Below are positions 6,334 through 9,388 of a stretch of 9,388 nt of DNA, piece by piece (within the stretch, counting starts at the first letter, position 1; each line of letters opens with the position of its first letter). This DNA comes from JAGPHI01 sp036661035 (GTDB lineage Bacteria; Bacillota; Clostridia; Oscillospirales; Ruminococcaceae). A program made the translations under genes and the position numbers. The stretch covers positions 1-9,388 of the forward strand of contig JAVWZM010000079.1 in NCBI GenBank assembly GCA_036661035.1. Reading direction: 5' to 3'. The notes beneath the pieces were generated by a model, which ran no database searches, was not told the DNA's origin, and saw only the letters and a program-made list of their open reading frames with translations.

Positions 6334-7620
6334 TTATTTTGCAGCAGGAGTAAATGATTCGATGCTGTCGGCAGCTTTTTGTGGTGTAAGGTCGCCCTTT
6401 AACACGCCTATAACTGCTTGGTTCATCGGAGCATACCAATCCATTAGCTTAGGCCATACAAAACGTGCATCGGTTTCTTTTCCTGTATTCAGTGACAAGA
6501 ACTCATTTGCATGCTCGTCTGCCAATGTAATTGGGAAGTTAATCATTGGGAAATAGCCTACAGGCAAGTTTGCAGAGGCTGTTGTTGCGCCGTCCTTGGT
6601 GCAAAGCCATGCAAGAAATGCTGTTGCTTCGTCTGGGTGCTTTGTAGCTGCGTTCATTGTAATAGCCATATCCGGGTGGAATGTAATAGCTGTTTTTCCG
6701 CCCTTTGGTGCCGGAATTGCAAAAACGCCCCATTTGAATGTAGCATCTTTATAAACGCCTGCTGTCCATGAGCCGTCTATAAACATAGCAGATTTTTGTG
6801 TGTTGAACAAAACTTGGCTGTCGTTATATGTAACGGATTCAAAGCCTGTGGGCAAGTACGGAGCTACCTCTCCAATAGCTGTAAATGCTTTTACAAAAGC
6901 TTCGTCGTTTAGCTTTTTCTCTTTGCTTTCATATTTTACGCGCTCTGTTGCACCGCCAACGTAGTTTGGCAGCATGCCAAGGAAGAAGCACTCTAATATG
7001 TCCCACTCGTCTGCAACGCCGTTGGCAAGGGGAGTAATGCCCTTACCCTTTAAGGTTTTGCAAAGTGCAATAAAATCTTCCCATGTTTCAGGAATTTTAA
7101 GCCCTTCTTTTTCAAATATATCTTTATTGTAGTATACAGCGTGTGATACTGCGGCAAACGGAACTGCAAACATTTTGCCGTCTTTTGTTTGCCATGGTGC
7201 TAAATTAGACGCGGTAAAGTTTTCTTTAAGGCCGGGAATAGCAGAGCAATCTGCAAAATATCCCGTGTCAAAAAGCTCTTCGCCTGTTGCATACGAACGC
7301 GCATACATTAAATCCGGTCCTGTGCCGCCGTCTAGCTGTAAGCGCAAGGTTGCGTTATAATCCGGAGGATTGGTAGGCTGGAATGTGATATTTACGTTTG
7401 GTGCTACCTTTTTATATTCTGCCAATAAACTAGTCATTTGTGCCACGTCGTCAGTACGCCATGAGCCAAGTGTAAGCTCTACTGTTTCTGCCGGCTTAGA
7501 CTCTGCAGGTTTGCTTTCAGCGGGAGCCGCAGGAGTAGAGGCAGGCGCGCCGCCGCATGCTGCAAACATTGATACTGAAAGTGCCAACGCCAGAGTTAAT
7601 GCAAGAATTTTCTTTTTCAT
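6334..7620 (-). CDS. Extracellular sugar-binding lipoprotein of a CUT1 ABC importer
   Basis: This 428-aa protein is a family 1 solute-binding protein that captures a sugar outside the membrane and delivers it to the two permeases encoded downstream. The signal peptide (KKK, then a hydrophobic stretch) ends in the lipobox MFAAC, with Cys22 as the lipidation site. Phe at -3 is somewhat unusual. A Pro/Ala/Glu/Ser/Lys linker with tandem AESKP units follows, at about 33-45. The mature fold includes LTLGSWRTDD (49-58), GTGPDLMYARS (99-109), the MFAVPFA region (150-156), and GKGITPLANGVADEWDI. I chose the ATG at 7618-7620 because GGAGG lies just before it, inside a four-codon upstream extension that starts at an earlier ATG. 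The gene heads the operon. The sugar is not identifiable, and no sugar-degrading enzyme is nearby. Confidence 0.93.
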   Translation of the reverse strand: MKKKILALTLALALSVSMFAACGGAPASTPAAPAESKPAESKPAETVELTLGSWRTDDVAQMTSLLAEYKKVAPNVNITFQPTNPPDYNATLRLQLDGGTGPDLMYARSYATGEELFDTGYFADCSAIPGLKENFTASNLAPWQTKDGKMFAVPFAAVSHAVYYNKDIFEKEGLKIPETWEDFIALCKTLKGKGITPLANGVADEWDILECFFLGMLPNYVGGATERVKYESKEKKLNDEAFVKAFTAIGEVAPYLPTGFESVTYNDSQVLFNTQKSAMFIDGSWTAGVYKDATFKWGVFAIPAPKGGKTAITFHPDMAITMNAATKHPDEATAFLAWLCTKDGATTASANLPVGYFPMINFPITLADEHANEFLSLNTGKETDARFVWPKLMDWYAPMNQAVIGVLKGDLTPQKAADSIESFTPAAK

Positions 7621-7644
7621 ATTTTCCTCCATAAATTTTTATTA

Positions 7645-7658
7645 AATTTTGCAAAATT
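7645..7658. repeat. Perfect 14-bp palindrome in the binding protein leader
   Basis: AATTTTGCAAAATT is a complete palindrome lying about 25 nt before the binding protein start and downstream of the predicted transcription start. It could be an operator for a transcriptional roadblock-type repressor. It is AT rich enough to occur by chance. Confidence 0.35.
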
Positions 7659-7659
7659 A

Positions 7660-7692
7660 CGCTGTTATTGTGAATAATGTACAATCATAACG
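7660..7692. repeat. Imperfect 12-bp inverted repeat in the binding protein leader
   Basis: The arms CGCTGTTATTGT and ACAATCATAACG match at 9 of 12 positions around a 9-nt centre. It lies in the 5' leader of the sugar operon, between the promoter at 7716-7744 and the palindrome at 7645-7658. It is a candidate regulator binding site or leader hairpin. It does not match the catabolite-responsive element consensus that I know. Confidence 0.35.
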
Positions 7693-7715
7693 CAATTAAA
7701 GCAAAACTTTTGTTT

Positions 7716-7744
7716 ATTATAACACTAATAAAATTATAATTCAA
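7716..7744 (-). promoter_or_regulatory. Promoter of the sugar ABC importer operon
   Basis: Minus-strand -35 TTGAAT (7739-7744) and -10 TATAAT (7716-7721) are separated by 17 bp. The -10 is a perfect match and the -35 is 4/6. Transcription would start near 7709, giving a leader of about 90 nt before the binding protein ATG. That leader holds two inverted repeats. Confidence 0.7.
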
Positions 7745-7883
7745 TGGTTTAATGGCGATAAAATACACAAACATTTAGATGAATTTAAGTTAAATATACA
7801 ATTTATTACATATTTATGTCATTCGCTATTTTACGCGCTTGGCTTTGAATTAATTCATTAGGCATGATATTGATTATTGTGCA

Positions 7884-7913
7884 TTGTAAGATTACATGTA
7901 TGTATGCTATAAT
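7884..7913 (+). promoter_or_regulatory. Candidate extended -10 promoter reading toward rpsF
   Basis: TGCTATAAT (7905-7913) is an extended -10 with a perfect TATAAT. A -35-like TTGTAA (7884-7889) lies 18 bp upstream. It could be a second, distal promoter for rpsF with a leader of about 250 nt, or could start a small RNA. The -10 also forms one arm of the inverted repeat at 7908-7933. AT richness makes a chance match possible. Confidence 0.35.
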
Positions 7914-7954
7914 AATCAAACGCGGTTATTATACTTTTTCGCGGCGCGATTACA

Positions 7955-7983
7955 TTGCCATTTTTTCGCCGCTAAAATGGCAA
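7955..7983. repeat. 10-bp perfect inverted repeat with 9-nt loop
   Basis: The arms TTGCCATTTT (7955-7964) and AAAATGGCAA (7974-7983) are exact complements. The right arm is part of a direct repeat ATGGCAAATT that recurs at 7993-8002, 16 bp further on. Three TGGCAA half-sites in 50 bp suggest a multi-site operator or a folded RNA. No U-run follows on either strand. Confidence 0.5.
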
Positions 7984-8067
7984 ATTGTAAACATGGCAAA
8001 TTACATACCCGAAACATTGTTTTAGTTATTATAACGAAAAAAATGAGTTAAATTTGTAAATAAATGT

Positions 8068-8096
8068 TTGACATAAGCCACTGTTTGCGGTATAAT
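8068..8096 (+). promoter_or_regulatory. Strong promoter of rpsF-ssb-rpsR
   Basis: TTGACA (8068-8073), a 17-bp spacer and TATAAT (8091-8096) match the sigma-A consensus perfectly in both hexamers and spacing. This is as expected for a ribosomal protein operon. Transcription should start around 8102, giving a leader of about 68 nt. Confidence 0.92.
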
Positions 8097-8102
8097 AAAG
8101 TG

Positions 8103-8143
8103 CTGCCCAAAAAGGGTAGTAAATCCTTGCCCCGCAAGGGGCC
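8103..8143 (+). promoter_or_regulatory. Structured rpsF leader, candidate S6:S18-binding autoregulatory RNA
   Basis: The leader forms a first hairpin CTGCCC-AAAAA-GGGTAG (8103-8119, one G-U pair). A second element can fold in two exclusive ways: CCTTGC-CCC-GCAAGG (8125-8139), or GCCCC-GCAA-GGGGC (8129-8142) capped by a GNRA tetraloop. It contains the CCCCG segment; a conserved CCG is a hallmark of the known S6:S18 leader, which mimics the 16S rRNA site of this protein pair. Position directly before rpsF supports the call. The family assignment is from memory, not from a covariance search. Confidence 0.55.
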
Positions 8144-8169
8144 ATAAGTCCAAAAGGAGGTGTACAGAA

Positions 8170-8454
8170 ATGACAAAGTACGAAACAATGCTAATCACTA
8201 CAGCAACTCTTGATGAGGAGGCTTTTGCCGCTTTAGTAGGCAAGTTTAAATCCCTTATCGAAGCAAACGGTACTATTGATTCTGTTGATGAATGGGGCAA
8301 GCGTCGCCTTGCTTATCCTATCAACGACGAACAAGACGGTATCTACACGCTAATCAAGTTTACAAGTGAAACAGATTTCCCTGCTGAACTGGATCGTGTT
8401 TACAAAATCACCGAGGGTGTATTGCGCTCGATGATTATTGCGCTAGCTGAATAG
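8170..8454 (+). CDS. rpsF: 30S ribosomal protein bS6
   Basis: bS6 binds with bS18 to the platform of the 30S subunit during assembly. The 94 aa length is normal. Family features are KYETMLI at residues 3-9 and the EWGKRRLAYPI segment at 41-51, followed by the YTLIKF strand (59-64). The acidic C-terminal tail of some Gram-negative homologues is absent. The ATG is preceded by AAAGGAGGTG at ideal spacing. It is the first gene of a three-gene operon, and its TAG stop runs into the ssb ribosome binding site. Regulation is probably through the leader upstream, bound by the bS6-bS18 complex. Confidence 0.98.
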   Translation: MTKYETMLITTATLDEEAFAALVGKFKSLIEANGTIDSVDEWGKRRLAYPINDEQDGIYTLIKFTSETDFPAELDRVYKITEGVLRSMIIALAE

Positions 8455-8465
8455 GAGGCAAACAA

Positions 8466-8936
8466 ATGCTTAATGTTGTAGCTTTAATGGGGCGCTTAAC
8501 CGCAGACCCCGAACTGAAAACAACGCAAAGCGGCCTATCCGTTTGCTCGTTTTCTATCGCATGTGACCGTAGCTACGCGAAATCCGGTGAAGAGCGTAAA
8601 GCTGATTTCATCAACATAGTTACTTGGAGGCAAACAGCAGAGTTTGTATGCAAATATTTTCATAAGGGCAGCTTAATTGCGCTTGACGGCAGTATCCAAA
8701 CGCGCAATTATGAAGACAAAAATGGTAACAAGCGTACCGCCTTTGAAATAGTGGCAAGCAATGTGCATTTTGCCGACAGCAAAGGCTCCGGTGGCGGAAA
8801 CGGCGGTAATGCCGCCTCCCCTTCAGCACCGCAGCAAGACTATTCGCGTGCTCCATCTGCAGCACCTGCAAGCTATGCTTCGGGTACAGTAGATGATTTC
8901 GCCGTTTTAGACGACAATGAAGATTTACCGTTTTAA
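8466..8936 (+). CDS. ssb: Single-stranded DNA-binding protein
   Basis: SSB coats single-stranded DNA during replication, repair and recombination, and recruits partner proteins through its C-terminal tip. The 156 aa contain an OB fold at about 1-105, with the start MLNVVALMGRLTADPELK, the NIVTWRQTAEF segment (50-60, including Trp54), and GSIQTRNYEDKNG (75-87). A flexible Gly/Asn/Ser/Pro/Ala-rich linker occupies about 106-140, then the acidic tip DDNEDLPF (149-156), matching the DDDIPF-type partner-binding motif. It lies 11 nt after rpsF with an AGGAGG site overlapping the rpsF stop. Placement between rpsF and rpsR is the standard Firmicute order and marks it as the essential housekeeping SSB, not a plasmid or phage copy. 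Confidence 0.98.
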   Translation: MLNVVALMGRLTADPELKTTQSGLSVCSFSIACDRSYAKSGEERKADFINIVTWRQTAEFVCKYFHKGSLIALDGSIQTRNYEDKNGNKRTAFEIVASNVHFADSKGSGGGNGGNAASPSAPQQDYSRAPSAAPASYASGTVDDFAVLDDNEDLPF

Positions 8937-8959
8937 TTTTAACAGAAGGAGGATTTAAC

Positions 8960-9223
8960 ATGCCTTACGATAGAGATAGAAATGATAAAGGTGCAGGCGG
9001 ACGCCCACAGCGTCGTGCACGTAAAAAGGTTTGCAGCTTTTGCGTAGACCGTGTGGAGCATATCGATTATAAAGATATTCCCCGCTTGCGCAAATATATT
9101 TCGGAGCGCTCGAAGATTATTCCTCGCCGCGTTACCGGTACATGCGCTGCACATCAGCGCGAGCTTACTATCGCCATTAAGAGAGCGCGCCACGTTGCGT
9201 TGATCCCTTATGTAAGCGACTAA
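8960..9223 (+). CDS. rpsR: 30S ribosomal protein bS18
   Basis: bS18 forms a heterodimer with bS6 in the small subunit platform. The 87 aa carry a basic N-terminus and the conserved core YKDIPRLRKYISERSKIIPR (37-56), followed by RRVTGTCAAHQREL and IKRARHVALIPY. Four possible zinc ligands are present: C25 and C28 (CSFC), C62 and H65 (CAAH). The C+ form of bS18 is known in many bacteria and contrasts with cysteine-less forms. AGAAGGAGG lies before the ATG. It is 23 nt after ssb and is the last gene of the operon, followed by a strong terminator. Confidence 0.98.
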   Translation: MPYDRDRNDKGAGGRPQRRARKKVCSFCVDRVEHIDYKDIPRLRKYISERSKIIPRRVTGTCAAHQRELTIAIKRARHVALIPYVSD

Positions 9224-9235
9224 TCAATAGCTTTT

Positions 9236-9263
9236 AAGCCGCCCTTTTAGGGCGGCTTTTTTT
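9236..9263 (+). terminator. Rho-independent terminator of rpsF-ssb-rpsR
   Basis: The stem AAGCCGCCCT with AGGGCGGCTT (9236-9245 and 9249-9258), a TTT loop and a run of seven T (9257-9263) make a textbook intrinsic terminator, 12 nt after the rpsR stop. The T-run ends exactly where the first insertion-sequence-like repeat begins. Confidence 0.96.
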
Positions 9264-9302
9264 GGCTCTTTGTCAAATGTTGGGGTAGACGCCCATAAAA
9301 GA
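9264..9302 (+). repeat. Decayed solo copy of an IS left end
   Basis: The 25 bp starting GGCTCTTTGTCAAATG and ending GGGGTAG (9264-9288) are identical to 9313-9337. Weaker similarity continues to about 9302 (10 of 14 bases) and then stops. Both copies are also preceded by TTT. The copy is in the same orientation as the second, so it is not the opposite terminal repeat of the same element. It looks like a stub left by deletion of an earlier insertion or by end duplication. Confidence 0.65.
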
Positions 9303-9318
9303 AAAAAACTTTGGCTCT

Positions 9319-9348
9319 TTGTCAAATGTTGGGGTAGCCACCTATAAA
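9319..9348 (+). promoter_or_regulatory. Inward-reading promoter within the IS end
   Basis: -35 TTGTCA (9319-9324) and -10 TATAAA (9343-9348) are separated by 18 bp, each a 5/6 match. The -35 lies within the 25-bp repeat. The equivalent -10 in the first copy is CATAAA (9294-9299), so the decayed copy has probably lost this promoter. It would drive a transposase gene to the right. Confidence 0.5.
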
Positions 9349-9372
9349 ATATGAATTGCGCCAAGGTGTTCT

Positions 9373-9388
9373 ATGCAAGAATGCCTTG
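9373..9388 (+). CDS. Possible start of the IS transposase (five codons visible)
   Basis: An ATG at 9373-9375 follows AAGG at a usable distance and begins MQECL before the window ends. It lies about 20 nt after the predicted start of transcription from the IS promoter. Too little is visible to identify the protein. Another ATG at 9351 in a different frame lacks a ribosome binding site. The call rests only on position inside the putative element. Confidence 0.25.

Larger units (their letters stand above)
7745..8067. other. AT-rich divergent intergenic region with short repeats, no gene seen
   Basis: This 323-bp stretch between the sugar operon and rpsF promoters has frequent stops in all frames and no ORF with an RBS. 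It holds a 12-bp palindrome TGAATTAATTCA (7846-7857), an inverted repeat at 7908-7933 (TATAATAA with TTATTATA), an inverted repeat at 7955-7983, a direct repeat ATGGCAAATT (7977-7986 and 7993-8002), and GTTATTATAAC (8025-8035). Some may be regulatory. No known RNA family was recognised. Confidence 0.6.
9313..9388 (+). mobile_element. Left end of an insertion sequence, probably ISL3 family (runs off the right edge)
   Basis: The GGCTCTTTGTCAAATG start resembles ISL3-family terminal repeats, which commonly open with GGCTCTT; this is from memory. It carries a promoter (9319-9348) reading inward and a possible start codon at 9373. The transposase body and right end are outside the window, so family and completeness are not established. 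ISL3 elements usually make 8-bp target duplications; the 8 bp before this end are AAAACTTT. Confidence 0.6.

Noticed and set aside
7621..7632. Earlier ATG adding four residues to the binding protein
   Set aside because: These codons are the ribosome binding site itself (GGAGG) for the ATG at 7618-7620, and that start gives a typical lysine-led signal peptide.
8010..8023. LexA/DinR-like box upstream of rpsF-ssb (CGAAACATTGTTTT)
   Set aside because: In B. subtilis the ssb operon is SOS-linked, so I looked for a CGAAC-N4-GTTCG box. The match here is only 7 of 10 defined bases in AT-rich DNA and lies about 45 bp upstream of the -35, so it is not supported.
8022..8300. A 92-codon minus-strand frame overlapping the rpsF promoter and start
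   Set aside because: It overlaps a perfect-consensus promoter, the structured leader and the conserved rpsF coding region, and encodes no recognisable protein.
9351..9388. Alternative start ATG at 9351 for the IS open frame
   Set aside because: It has no ribosome binding site and lies at or before the predicted transcription start; the ATG at 9373 fits better, though both are weak.

Overview
The window looks like chromosomal housekeeping DNA from a low-to-moderate GC Firmicute, most likely a gut-type member of the Clostridia. Supporting signs are the yicC-remA-gmk-priA-def gene order, RemA (DUF370), strong AGGAGG-type ribosome binding sites, consensus sigma-A-type promoters, and a lipoprotein binding protein with an Ala/Glu/Ser/Lys/Pro linker. 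I did not attempt a species assignment.

Layout. Positions 1-4318 hold a minus-strand housekeeping operon, read right to left: yicC (endoribonuclease family), remA, gmk (guanylate kinase), priA (replication restart helicase), and the 5' end of def (peptide deformylase), which runs off the left edge. It has a good promoter at 4355-4383 with a perfect palindrome touching the -35. A 170-nt gap with its own possible promoter separates priA from def. Positions 4420-7744 hold a second minus-strand operon for a CUT1-type carbohydrate ABC importer: lipoprotein binding protein, then two permeases, with no ATPase gene. It has a near-consensus promoter (7716-7744), a strong hairpin between the binding protein and first permease genes, and an 18-bp-stem hairpin after the last gene. 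Positions 7745-8067 are an AT-rich, apparently non-coding divergent intergenic region rich in short inverted and direct repeats. Positions 8068-9263 hold a plus-strand operon rpsF-ssb-rpsR with a perfect-consensus promoter, a structured leader that probably binds the S6:S18 complex, and a strong intrinsic terminator. Positions 9264-9388 carry two tandem copies, 49 bp apart, of what looks like the left end of an ISL3-like insertion sequence. The first copy is a decayed stub; the second continues past the right edge.

How the genes work together. The yicC and rpsF clusters are core information-processing genes (RNA turnover, GMP phosphorylation, fork restart, N-terminal processing, 30S platform proteins and ssDNA binding). 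The sugar importer between them is an accessory insertion that must borrow an MsmK-type ATPase from elsewhere. I found no CRISPR array, tRNA, rRNA, toxin-antitoxin, defence system or obviously novel multi-gene system. The points most worth a second look are the tandem IS ends abutting the rpsR terminator, the bistable rpsF leader, the promoter-associated palindromes, and the repeat-rich 7745-8067 spacer.
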